Below are positions 1-7,851 of a stretch of 34,274 nucleotides of DNA, piece by piece. Under the pieces are notes generated by a model. The model searched no databases. It saw only the letters and a list, made by a program, of their open reading frames with translations, and was not told the origin of the DNA. Every line of letters begins with the position of its first letter. Within the stretch, counting starts at the first letter, position 1. Origin of the DNA: SMWD01 sp964629475 (GTDB lineage: Bacteria > Pseudomonadota > Gammaproteobacteria > Steroidobacterales > GCA-2729495). Both the position numbers and the translations under genes were made by a program. Location: assembly GCA_964629475.1 (NCBI GenBank), contig CAZVQW010000025.1:1-34274 (forward strand), written 5' to 3'.

Positions 1-1255
1 CCAGCATCCACGGAATGTAGATGGCAAGGCCGATCGCGAGATAAGGACCGACGGCGCTCTTGTAACCGAGTGCCAGTCCGAAAATGATGTTGGTCGCGGT
101 ACCGGTCTCGCAGGACTCGGCCACTTCACGAACAGGCTTGTAGACATCTGACGTGTAGTACTCGGTGAGCAGGCCCACGACGAGGCCGGCAATCAGTCCG
201 GTCAGGAAGCACAGGTAGACGCCGAAGGAGGTATACCCGACGCCGTTGATTTCGAACTCCGCCGGTACCAGCATGTCGGTCACGAAGTACATGACGACGG
301 CCATAATGGCGCTCGATATGATCAGCATGCGTTTCAGCGCCGGGCCCACCTGGGCTTCGGTGGTGACGCGGACCAGCAGAATTGTGATCAGGCTGACCGG
401 AATGCCGATCGCCGAGATAACGATCGGATACAGCAGCGCATCGACGTTGCCGCCGAAGGCAATCGCGCTGATGACCATAGCGGCGCAGGTGCTCTCCGCA
501 CAGGAGCCGAAGAGGTCAGCGCCCATACCGGCGACGTCGCCGACGTTGTCGCCGACGTTGTCAGCGATAACGGCCGGGTTACGCGGATCGTCTTCCGGAA
601 TTCCTGCCTCGACCTTGCCAACGAGGTCGGCGCCAACATCGGCTGCTTTCGTGAAGATGCCGCCGCCCACGCGCGCGAACAGCGCGATGGAGGAACCGCC
701 GAGGCCGAAGCCGGCAATGACTTCCATCAATATGTGCGGTGGCAGATCGTCAGGCATTACATATTTGAGGCCGAGGTAGATCAGCAGCATGCCGAGCGAG
801 GCTAAGCTGACCAGCGCGAAGCCCATAACGGCGCCGGAGTGCAGCGCGAGATTGAACGCGCCGGAGAGCGACTGGTTGGCCGAGACCGTCGTGCGAACGT
901 TGCCCGCGGTCGCGATCTTCATGCCAATGTAGCCACTGGCGATCGAGATGATCGCGCCGAAAATGAACGCGACGGCCGTGTAGATGCCTTCATTGACGTT
1001 CTCGGTGTGGTGATCATCGATCAGGAGGGCGATGACGATGCCGAACAGGACCATGAAGATGGCCATGAACTTGTATTCCTGCTTGAGGAACGCCATCGCT
1101 CCATCGGCGATCGCCGAATGAATCTTGCGCAGTTTGCCGCGCGTGTCGGCGTCTTCGACACCCATATCGACCGCAACGCGGCTGACCGAGCGCGAGTAGT
1201 AAAAGGCCACAGCGAGTCCGAAAAGGGACAGGACCAGGATAATCGCAACTGACAT
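1..1255 (-). CDS. hppA: Membrane-bound proton-translocating pyrophosphatase, C-terminus cut by window edge
   Basis: Integral membrane pyrophosphatase that hydrolyses PPi and pumps protons (or Na+) across the inner membrane. The ATG is at 1255 with a GGAG motif 11 bases upstream. About 418 of the roughly 670-700 residues usual for the family are present. Visible features are an N-terminal hydrophobic helix (MSVAIILVLSLFGLAVAF), further membrane helices, and the PPi/Mg site: GGGIFTKAADVGADLVGK followed by EDDPRNPAVIADNVGDNVGD. The GNTTA/K segment that separates K+-dependent from K+-independent enzymes lies beyond the left edge, so the subtype cannot be read. The gene is 195 bases downstream of pfp on the same strand. 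Co-transcription of a pfp gene with a V-type H+-PPase gene is known from the methanotroph Methylococcus capsulatus, so a PPi-linked operon is a reasonable inference here. Confidence 0.96.
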   Translation of the reverse strand, partial: MSVAIILVLSLFGLAVAFYYSRSVSRVAVDMGVEDADTRGKLRKIHSAIADGAMAFLKQEYKFMAIFMVLFGIVIALLIDDHHTENVNEGIYTAVAFIFGAIISIASGYIGMKIATAGNVRTTVSANQSLSGAFNLALHSGAVMGFALVSLASLGMLLIYLGLKYVMPDDLPPHILMEVIAGFGLGGSSIALFARVGGGIFTKAADVGADLVGKVEAGIPEDDPRNPAVIADNVGDNVGDVAGMGADLFGSCAESTCAAMVISAIAFGGNVDALLYPIVISAIGIPVSLITILLVRVTTEAQVGPALKRMLIISSAIMAVVMYFVTDMLVPAEFEINGVGYTSFGVYLCFLTGLIAGLVVGLLTEYYTSDVYKPVREVAESCETGTATNIIFGLALGYKSAVGPYLAIGLAIYIPWML

Positions 1256-1450
1256 ATTGATTGTTACTCCGTCATTGTCGTCCGGCGGGAGAGGTCGCGG
1301 TATACAGGGCTGCAAGGTGCGATGGGCTGCACCTTAGCTATGTAGAACGCGTTCGGGAACCTGCCACCGAATGATGTGTCTTTTTGATGCTTGCCGACCG
1401 CACGGTTATAAAGACTTTTCGTCCGCAGGCCGGTCTCGAAAGCGCGCGCA

Positions 1451-2728
1451 TCATAGCACAAAATCGGTTTTCAGCTTTTTCGGCACCGAAACGCCCTTCA
1501 GCGTCACATATTTAGGTAAACCATCCTTATAAGGAGGGTAATCCTCGCCACGGATCAGCGGTTCGAGGTATCGACGGCAGGCCGCCGTGATGCCAAAGCC
1601 ATCTTTTGTTATATAGCGCCGCGGCATCATTTTCTCGCGGTTGGCGACCCGGCTCAGCGGCGCAGTTTCGATCGTCCAGCGATAGGGTTTTTCGGACTTG
1701 CGGCGAATCGCCGGCATGACCGCGTTTTCCCCGGCCAGAGCCAGCTCGACGGCGGCCTTGCCGACTGCGTAGGCCTGCTTGACGTCGGTGGCCGAGGCAA
1801 TGTGCCGGGCCGAGCGCTGCAGGTAATCTGCGATCGCATAATGGAACTTGAGGCCGAGTTCGTCGCTGACCATTTGCGCCACAACCTGTGCGACGCCGCC
1901 GAGCTGCTTGTGGCCAAATGCATCGGTCCTGCCGGCATCGGCCAGGAACCGTCCGTCCGGCCAGGCTGCGCCCTCGCTGACGACGATGACGCAATACTCG
2001 CGGTCGCGGACCGTTTCCTTGACCCGCTTCAGGAACGATTTCTTGTTAAACGGAACCTCCGGAAACAGGATGATATGCGGCGCATCGCCGCGCCCGGTAC
2101 CGGCGAGTCCACCGGCTGCGGCAATCCAGCCGGCGTGGCGGCCCATGACTTCCAGTACGAAGACCTTTGTCGATGTCTTGGCCATCGATTCGACATCAAG
2201 CGTAGCTTCGCGCGTCGAGACGGCGATATATTTGGCGACCGAGCCAAATCCCGGGCACGTGTCCGTAATCGGCAGATCGTTATCGACGGTCTTGGGTACA
2301 TGGATGGCCTGGATCGGGGCCCCCATTTTCTTCGATAGCTGCGACACCTTGTAACAGGTGTCTGCTGAGTCACCGCCGCCGTTATAGAAGAAATAGCCAA
2401 TGTTGTGCGCCCGGAAGACCTCGATCAGCCGCTCATACTCGGCGCGGTTCACATCCAGGCCCTTGAGTTTGTAGCGCGCAGAACCGAACGCACCGCCGGG
2501 TGTGTGGCGCAGGGCGGCGATGGTTGCCGCAGATTCCTTGCTCGTGTCGATCATGTCCTCGGTCAGCGCACCGATAATCCCGTTGCGCCCGGCATACACC
2601 TTGCCGATCTTGTGCCGGTGCTTGCGTGCGGTTTCGATGACGCCGCAGGCGCTCGCGTTGATAACCGCCGTGACGCCGCCGGACTGCGCATAGAAAGCAT
2701 TCTTCTTGTCTGATCTTTGTTTAGGCAT
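1451..2728 (-). CDS. pfp: Pyrophosphate-dependent 6-phosphofructokinase
   Basis: Phosphorylates fructose 6-phosphate with PPi instead of ATP; the reaction is reversible and cytosolic. I chose the ATG at 2728 (MPKQRSDKKN) because AGGA lies 5-8 bases upstream and the family core begins at once (YAQSGGVTAVINAS). A longer open frame reaches 2887 but would overlap adk. The 425-residue length suits the family. GGGDS at residues 117-121 carries the Asp, and PKTVDND at 145-151 the Lys, that are diagnostic of PPi rather than ATP use. MGRHAGW at 195-201 is the sugar-phosphate site. The gene is divergent from adk, and hppA follows on the same strand. No ATP-dependent PfkA is in the window, although that says nothing about the rest of the genome. 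Confidence 0.95.
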   Translation of the reverse strand: MPKQRSDKKNAFYAQSGGVTAVINASACGVIETARKHRHKIGKVYAGRNGIIGALTEDMIDTSKESAATIAALRHTPGGAFGSARYKLKGLDVNRAEYERLIEVFRAHNIGYFFYNGGGDSADTCYKVSQLSKKMGAPIQAIHVPKTVDNDLPITDTCPGFGSVAKYIAVSTREATLDVESMAKTSTKVFVLEVMGRHAGWIAAAGGLAGTGRGDAPHIILFPEVPFNKKSFLKRVKETVRDREYCVIVVSEGAAWPDGRFLADAGRTDAFGHKQLGGVAQVVAQMVSDELGLKFHYAIADYLQRSARHIASATDVKQAYAVGKAAVELALAGENAVMPAIRRKSEKPYRWTIETAPLSRVANREKMMPRRYITKDGFGITAACRRYLEPLIRGEDYPPYKDGLPKYVTLKGVSVPKKLKTDFVL

Positions 2729-2813
2729 GGTTATCTTCCTGTGGTTGCCGGGAGCTGTGCTGCCGGCGCAAAACATAGCACGGATCAGGGCGCAACTTGC
2801 GGGTTTCAACAAT

Positions 2814-2836
2814 TGACGCGTGAAGTTCTGACGCGT
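2814..2836 (+). repeat. Two direct copies of TGACGCGT upstream of adk
   Basis: The octamer TGACGCGT occurs at 2814-2821 and again at 2829-2836, 15 bases apart, between the divergent pfp and adk starts. The first copy overlaps a TTGACG hexamer that could be a -35 element. The same-strand repeat on about one and a half helical turns could be a regulator site, but no known consensus is recognised and chance is possible. Confidence 0.3.
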
Positions 2837-2849
2837 AGCGTCGCTGGTC

Positions 2850-3494
2850 ATGAAAATTGTATTTTTAGGTGCGCCGGGCTCTGGCAAGGGTACGCAGGCA
2901 CAGCGCCTGATGGCGGAACACTCGATGGTTCAGATATCGACTGGTGATTTGCTGCGTGAAGCAGTAGCGGCCGGCTCCGAGCTGGGCCAACGGGCCAAAC
3001 AGGCAATGGATGCCGGGGAGCTGGTTTCCGACGAGATCGTGCTCGGCATGATCCGCGATCGGCTGCAACGTCCGGATGTGAGTAGCGGCTTCATTCTCGA
3101 TGGTTTTCCCCGCAATATTGCGCAGGCCGAATCGCTCGAGGGCGTGCTGGATGAACTGGGCAAGAGCCTCGATGCGGCCGTGTTGCTCGATGTTGCGTTC
3201 GATATTCTGATGAAGCGGCTGACAGGCCGGCGCACTTGTTCGCAAACCGGCAAACTGCTCAATATCTATTTCTCATCTCAGGAAGAACTCGACGCCTGTA
3301 CCGAAGCCGGCGGCGAACTGATTCAGCGTGCCGATGACAATGAAGAAACGATCGGCAATCGTCTCGATGTCTACCGGCAGCAAACCGAACCGCTGATCGA
3401 GTACTACGAGCGGGCCGGTTTGTTGCGTAAGGTGGATGGCGAAGGCGATATGGGGGTTGTCTACGGGCGACTGAAGGATGCGCTCGGACTGTAA
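2850..3494 (+). CDS. adk: Adenylate kinase
   Basis: Cytosolic enzyme interconverting ATP + AMP and 2 ADP. The 214-residue length equals that of the E. coli protein. GAPGSGKGT at residues 7-15 is the P-loop, DGFPRN at 84-89 lies in the AMP-binding core, and the LID domain begins at GRRTC (126-130). The LID has Cys130, Thr133, Cys150 and Ala153 at the four positions that hold either a Cys4-type zinc site or the H/S/D/T network of E. coli, so it looks like half of a zinc site. The ATG at 2850 has no clear Shine-Dalgarno sequence. The gene is divergent from pfp and converges with rnd 36 bases away. Confidence 0.97.
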   Translation: MKIVFLGAPGSGKGTQAQRLMAEHSMVQISTGDLLREAVAAGSELGQRAKQAMDAGELVSDEIVLGMIRDRLQRPDVSSGFILDGFPRNIAQAESLEGVLDELGKSLDAAVLLDVAFDILMKRLTGRRTCSQTGKLLNIYFSSQEELDACTEAGGELIQRADDNEETIGNRLDVYRQQTEPLIEYYERAGLLRKVDGEGDMGVVYGRLKDALGL

Positions 3495-3530
3495 AATCTG
3501 CTGGTGTGGCTTTCTCCGCTGACCCCGCTG

Positions 3531-4640
3531 TCAGCAAGCAGCCAGCAACTTGTCTCCGATAATTGCGCGCCGCCAGCCTTGCAGTACCCGAACGTCATCG
3601 CGGTTACTAAGGATACCGATGATGTCCCGGCGCGTTGCGAGTATCTCCGGTGCGATGCCCAGTTTGCCAGCCGTGTCTCGCACAATCGACGACAACTGTT
3701 GAACCTGTTTCTTGTCGGGCGGCACCGGTACCGGCTGCTGCGTCAGATCGAGCCGCCCGGCGGCCAGGTCGTCGTTGGTGCTTTGTATCGTTCGTACAAT
3801 ATTCTGCCCCTGCTTGCGCAGGACGGCAGGTGGTAACTCGGCGATGTCGCGTAGTTCGTCAGTCTGCCCGGGGTTGGTATGGGCGATTTGCAGTAAGGCC
3901 TTGTCGGCGAGAATCCACTGGCGCGGCCGGTCCGCTTGTTTGGCCCGGGTTTCACGCCAGGTTGCGAGTGAGCGGGCGCGGGCCTGTACCTCGACCGGCA
4001 GGTACGGCACGCTGGACAGTCGTTGCCAGGCGTCTTCCGGCGGGCTGTCGTACAGGCTGACATTGACGAGTGCGGCGCTGTCGGCCAGCGCCCATTCGTA
4101 ACGGCCACACTCCTTGAGCCGCGTGCGCACGATGTCGTGAATATCATGCAGATAAACTACGTCGTCGGTCGCATACTGAATTTGTGCATCCGTCAGGGGG
4201 CGCCGCGACCAGTCTGTGCGGGTCTGGTCTTTATCGAGCGAAATGTCGAGTAAGTCTTTGACGAGATTTCCGTAGCCGATCTGCGGCTGGAAGCCGAGCA
4301 GCCCGGCTGCAATCTGGATATCGAAAACAGCCGACGGCAGTTCCTGCCACATGGCAAACCAGGCTTCCAGATCCTGTTTGGCGGCGTGCAGAATGACTGG
4401 TTCCTGGTGAGCCAGCATGATCCGGCGGAACTCCTTCGTATCAATCGGCGCCAATACATCGACACAGCCCGCTTTTGCTTCGGTTGCGACCTGGACGAGG
4501 CAGAGACCCGGCCAATAAGTTTGTGTGCGCACAAATTCCGTGTCACAGCCGATGTGTCCGGCGGCCGTGAGCGCGGTACACAGCGCATCCAAATCCTTTT
4601 GAGTATCGATCAGCCATGGCTGACTGTCATTAACTGGCAT
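3531..4640 (-). CDS. rnd: Ribonuclease D
   Basis: 3'-5' exoribonuclease that trims tRNA precursors and other small structured RNAs. I chose ATG 4640 (MPVNDSQPWL), giving 369 residues against 375 in E. coli. The open frame reaches 4709, but the extra residues are Cys-rich and run into the region in front of the divergent membrane gene. The DEDDy catalytic residues are visible: D33 and E35 in CDTEF, D90 in KQDLEAW, and Y156 with D160 in YATDD. An HRDC-type helical domain follows at about residues 210-290 (RPRQWILADKALLQIA). The gene converges with adk. A divergent promoter region for rnd and the next gene must lie in 4641-4718. Confidence 0.95.
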   Translation of the reverse strand: MPVNDSQPWLIDTQKDLDALCTALTAAGHIGCDTEFVRTQTYWPGLCLVQVATEAKAGCVDVLAPIDTKEFRRIMLAHQEPVILHAAKQDLEAWFAMWQELPSAVFDIQIAAGLLGFQPQIGYGNLVKDLLDISLDKDQTRTDWSRRPLTDAQIQYATDDVVYLHDIHDIVRTRLKECGRYEWALADSAALVNVSLYDSPPEDAWQRLSSVPYLPVEVQARARSLATWRETRAKQADRPRQWILADKALLQIAHTNPGQTDELRDIAELPPAVLRKQGQNIVRTIQSTNDDLAAGRLDLTQQPVPVPPDKKQVQQLSSIVRDTAGKLGIAPEILATRRDIIGILSNRDDVRVLQGWRRAIIGDKLLAAC

Positions 4641-4718
4641 ACTATTGACCTTATACTGTTTCTTCTGGCTGTAATTTTCGGGTGCGCAAGCCGCGCAAAC
4701 GCACGACATCTTAATCTA

Positions 4719-5243
4719 ATGCTTGCTTACATACAGGCGTTCATCAATATTGCTCTGCGCAGATCCGGGCCGGAAGACCTGCCCGATTCAGGATTTCTGC
4801 TCGGCGTGACGCTGGCCGTCTATCTCGCCACCCAGGTGCCGCTTGCACTGATTGCTTATGGCCCGACTGAGGTGCTCGTGAGCACGGTGGCGGCCAGTCT
4901 GCTGCTATTGTTCGGTGGCTTATGGGTGCTGTTGCGGCTGACAGGTCACCGCGCACGTTATCAACGCACCGTGACAGCGATGCTGGGCATCGGTGCATTA
5001 CTCAGCGTGTTGTCCCTTCCGTTCAGCCTGTGGCGGCAGTCCATGCTGGAGACCGCAACAGGTGTGGCGATGCCGAGTACGTTCTTATTCGCCATCATGC
5101 TCTGGTCGATTGTGATCGACGGGCACATTCTGGCGCGTGCACTGTCACGGCCATATGGTATCGGTTTGCTGGTCGCCATCGTGTATTTTTTCCTGCATAC
5201 GACAATTCTTTTCGAACTGATGCCGAACGGGGCTGGTAATTAA
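4719..5243 (+). CDS. Integral membrane protein of unknown function
   Basis: This is a 174-residue protein of unrecognised family. The start is ATG 4719 (MLAYIQAFINIALRR); the open frame extends to 4386, but the upstream part is antisense to rnd. Four hydrophobic segments are visible, roughly residues 22-42 (GVTLAVYLATQVPLALIAYG), 47-70 (LVSTVAASLLLLFGGLWVLL), 83-103 (MLGIGALLSVLSLPFSLW) and two closely spaced ones near 118-165, so it is probably a four- or five-helix inner-membrane protein. It has a short cytoplasmic-like arginine-rich loop (RLTGHRARYQR) and no catalytic motif. It ends 13 bases before mpl, so the two are probably co-transcribed. A role in envelope physiology would be guesswork. 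Confidence 0.8.
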   Translation: MLAYIQAFINIALRRSGPEDLPDSGFLLGVTLAVYLATQVPLALIAYGPTEVLVSTVAASLLLLFGGLWVLLRLTGHRARYQRTVTAMLGIGALLSVLSLPFSLWRQSMLETATGVAMPSTFLFAIMLWSIVIDGHILARALSRPYGIGLLVAIVYFFLHTTILFELMPNGAGN

Positions 5244-5256
5244 GCCGGGTAGACCG

Positions 5257-6621
5257 ATGCATATTCATATCCTCGGTATTTGCGGAACGTTCATGGCGGG
5301 CGTCGCGGCCATTGCACGGGCAGCCGGCTACCGTGTCACCGGCGCCGACCGCGGCGTATATCCGCCGATGAGTGAACAGCTGGCGGACCTCGGCATCGAG
5401 GTCATCAACGGCTACGAACCCGAGCAACTCGGACTGCAACCCGATGTCGTCATCGTCGGCAATGTCATGTCGCGGGGAATGCCGATTGTTGAGGCAATAC
5501 TGAATCAGCGTGTGCCTTATATGTCCGGCCCGCAATGGCTGGCTGCTGAAGTGCTGTGCGATCAGCGGGTTGTGGCGGTTGCCGGTACGCATGGCAAAAC
5601 GACAACGAGTAGCCTGCTGGCGTTTATTCTCGAGCAGGCAGGGCTGGAACCGGGTTTCCTGATCGGCGGCGTGCCGACCGATTTCGATGCCTCCGCCCGG
5701 TTGGGCGGCGGGTCGGTCTTTGTCATCGAGGCCGATGAATACGATACGGCCTTTTTCGATAAGCGCGCAAAGTTCCTGCATTACCGACCGGAAATTCAGA
5801 TCATTAATAACCTCGAGTTCGATCACGCCGACATTTACGCAGATCTCGAAGCGATACAGTGGCAGTTTCACCAGCTGTTGCGGATGTTGCCCGGTAACGG
5901 GCGGTTGATCATTCCGGCGGATGACGACAATGTTCGCACCGTTGTCGAGCGGGGTTGCTGGACACCGGTCGAAACGTTCTCGAGCAATCCCGATTCATCG
6001 GCAGACTGGCTCGGCCTCGTGGATGATCCAGGTCAGTTTCGTGTGCTGGGCGACGGCAAGACGCAAGGCCCGGTCGCATGGGGCATGACCGGCGCACACA
6101 ATGCCGAGAATGCCATCGCGGCACTGATCGCAGCACGCTCGCTCGGTGTATCGGTCGATCAGGCAGTCGCAGCTATAGGTCAGTTTGGCGGGGTCCGGCG
6201 CCGGCTGGAATTGCGTGGCACCTGGGGCGGAGTCAGTCTTTATGATGACTTTGCACATCACCCGACCGCAATCGAACGCACCATCAATGGGGTTCGGCAC
6301 GACATGCCGGACGGGCGCCTGCTCGTGGTTCTTGAGCCGCGCTCCAATACAATGAAACTCGGGATCCATACGGACACGCTGGCCGCAGCGCTCGAAGCGG
6401 CTGATGAGGTCTGGGTTTACCAGCCCGCTGACCTGGGCTGGAACCCTGCCCGGGTCTTGGGGTCGTTACGCCAGGTGCAGGTCAGCGATGATATTGATGC
6501 TATTGCCGCCTCGGTCGTTGCCCGGGCGGTACCGGGTGACCAACTCGTGGTGATGAGTAACGGTGGATTTGGCGGCATTCACGGCTTGCTCGAGGCGGGG
6601 TTGAGAGAAAAAATGGGGTAG
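5257..6621 (+). CDS. mpl: UDP-N-acetylmuramate:L-alanyl-gamma-D-glutamyl-meso-diaminopimelate ligase
   Basis: Recycling enzyme of peptidoglycan: it ligates the tripeptide L-Ala-gamma-D-Glu-mDAP recovered from turned-over murein directly to UDP-MurNAc, using ATP in the cytosol. The 454 residues have the Mur-ligase order: an N-terminal UDP-sugar domain beginning MHIHILGICGTFMAG, the ATP P-loop GTHGKTTTSSLL at about residue 110, IEADEYDTAFFD and HADIYADLE in the central domain, and a C-terminal domain with DDFAHHPTAIERTI. The ICGTFMAG start and the YDDFAHHPT motif distinguish Mpl from MurC. It is translated 13 bases after the preceding membrane gene. After the stop, 114 bases without a recognisable gene precede the rubredoxin. 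Confidence 0.96.
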   Translation: MHIHILGICGTFMAGVAAIARAAGYRVTGADRGVYPPMSEQLADLGIEVINGYEPEQLGLQPDVVIVGNVMSRGMPIVEAILNQRVPYMSGPQWLAAEVLCDQRVVAVAGTHGKTTTSSLLAFILEQAGLEPGFLIGGVPTDFDASARLGGGSVFVIEADEYDTAFFDKRAKFLHYRPEIQIINNLEFDHADIYADLEAIQWQFHQLLRMLPGNGRLIIPADDDNVRTVVERGCWTPVETFSSNPDSSADWLGLVDDPGQFRVLGDGKTQGPVAWGMTGAHNAENAIAALIAARSLGVSVDQAVAAIGQFGGVRRRLELRGTWGGVSLYDDFAHHPTAIERTINGVRHDMPDGRLLVVLEPRSNTMKLGIHTDTLAAALEAADEVWVYQPADLGWNPARVLGSLRQVQVSDDIDAIAASVVARAVPGDQLVVMSNGGFGGIHGLLEAGLREKMG

Positions 6622-6735
6622 GGATCCGGCAGGAAATCGACATTGACGATGCGACAGAGCGACTGGAATTCCTGCAGCCTTTGTTGAGATCCATTCGTCA
6701 GGAGACGCCACAGTAAGCACCAGGATGGAAGCACT

Positions 6736-6918
6736 ATGACTGATTCGCCCGGTTACCGGAAATATCTGTGTCTGATCTGCGGCTTTGTTTACGATGAAGA
6801 GTCCGGCATGCCCGATGCCGGACTCTCGCCGGGTACGCGTTGGGACGATATTCCATTGTCGTGGCGTTGCCCGGATTGCGGCGCCAGTCGTGAAGAATTC
6901 GAAATGACTGAAAGCTGA
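6736..6918 (+). CDS. Rubredoxin
   Basis: Small one-electron carrier with a single Fe(Cys)4 centre. The 60-residue protein has both CxxC knuckles: C12 and C15 in CLICG, and C45 and C48 in CPDCG, with the family core YDEESGMPDAG and PGTRWDDIP between them. The start at ATG 6736 is preceded by AGGATGGA. In this class rubredoxins often serve alkane hydroxylases or act in oxidative-stress detoxification, but no partner reductase or hydroxylase is in the window, so its electron donor and acceptor are unknown. It converges with the TraB/GumN gene; the 51 bases between them hold no strong terminator. Confidence 0.95.
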   Translation: MTDSPGYRKYLCLICGFVYDEESGMPDAGLSPGTRWDDIPLSWRCPDCGASREEFEMTES

Positions 6919-6969
6919 ACGCCAGTTCTTAACTCTGGATAGTGCCGCCCGAGGTTTTTCTGCCGCCTG

Positions 6970-7851
6970 CTAGCGGATCTGGCGGGACTGAATGCCGGCA
7001 TCGCCGAGCATGTTCTGAACGCTGTCTTTGCCGATCAGGTGCATTGCACCGACAACAACCAGATAGTCTTGCGAATCATTCGTCATGTCGATAATTGCTT
7101 TAGTCCAGCGCTGATTGCGTTGGACAAGGACCTGGTCGTAGACCTCTTGTTGATCGCCCAGACCGTCAAGAAGCAGTTTGTCGAGTGTCTGGGTGTTGCC
7201 CTGTCGCCACGCCGCCACGATCACATTGAGGTCATCGTCGATCGCGCCCGCGTCTTCGAGAGTCTGCATCAGGAAGTCTTTCTGTGCCGCCGCAGATAAC
7301 GTGTCGAGTGTGCGCAACTGCTGATCGAGAGTTTCCAGGCCGATAATCGGTTTGCCGTCGGTGCGGGCATTGCGGGTCATCGTCATATCGACGCCGTAAC
7401 TGCCGTCGAAGCCAAGTTGCATTAATCGCAGCTGGGTAATTTGCAGCGCTGCGAACCATGGTTCGAAGGGTTGCAGCATGTCCATATTGATATCGATGTC
7501 AGATGCCAGCAACTGCGCTTCGCGAAAGGCGCCGGCGCCGATCAGAGTGCTGAGACTGCGGCCGCGCGGATCGATGGCTATTTCCTGTTGCACCCTCTGC
7601 ATGTCGGCCGGACTGATCTGGTCGAGCACCAGTTCCATGACGATGACGTCGGCCTCGCGGTACGCGTCGACAATTTCGCGCGGTAGCGGATAGTCCCCGG
7701 CACGCAGGAAGTGTATCGAACCGAGTAACCGGATCCGATTGTTCGTACCCTCGAGCTCCCAGAGTGGCAGCGCGGCTGCCACGTTGCAGGCACTGACCAG
7801 TAGCGCCACGCACAGGCATACGATTTTGAGTGTGTAATTCATTCCAGCCAT
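6970..7851 (-). CDS. TraB/GumN family protein, probable lipoprotein
   Basis: The 293-residue protein belongs to the TraB/GumN family (EreA/ChaN-like fold, often described as putative metalloprotease or erythromycin-esterase-like). The N-terminal hallmark GSIHFLRAGDYPLP follows LWELEG, and a second conserved His is in VVVGAMHLIGKDSV near the C-terminus. The signal sequence ends in a lipobox, VSAC, with Cys22 counted from ATG 7851, so export and lipid attachment are likely. ATG 7842 (MNYTLKIVCL) is an alternative start. The start overlaps the end of the upstream phosphodiesterase gene by 13 bases (or 4 from 7842), implying translational coupling. The biochemical function is not established for this family, so none is claimed. 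Confidence 0.85.
   Translation of the reverse strand: MAGMNYTLKIVCLCVALLVSACNVAAALPLWELEGTNNRIRLLGSIHFLRAGDYPLPREIVDAYREADVIVMELVLDQISPADMQRVQQEIAIDPRGRSLSTLIGAGAFREAQLLASDIDINMDMLQPFEPWFAALQITQLRLMQLGFDGSYGVDMTMTRNARTDGKPIIGLETLDQQLRTLDTLSAAAQKDFLMQTLEDAGAIDDDLNVIVAAWRQGNTQTLDKLLLDGLGDQQEVYDQVLVQRNQRWTKAIIDMTNDSQDYLVVVGAMHLIGKDSVQNMLGDAGIQSRQIR

Noticed and set aside
246..1252. Plus-strand open frames of 177 and 137 codons at the left end
   Set aside because: They are antisense to hppA, whose translation shows unmistakable pyrophosphatase motifs.
1264..1461. 65-codon frame in the pfp-hppA gap
   Set aside because: No ribosome site, no recognisable family, and it overlaps the end of pfp; the composition looks random.
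6622..6735. Open frame after mpl ending in a plausible acidic peptide at about 6717
   Set aside because: The frame has no ATG, GTG or TTG after its upstream stop, and it lies partly in mpl.
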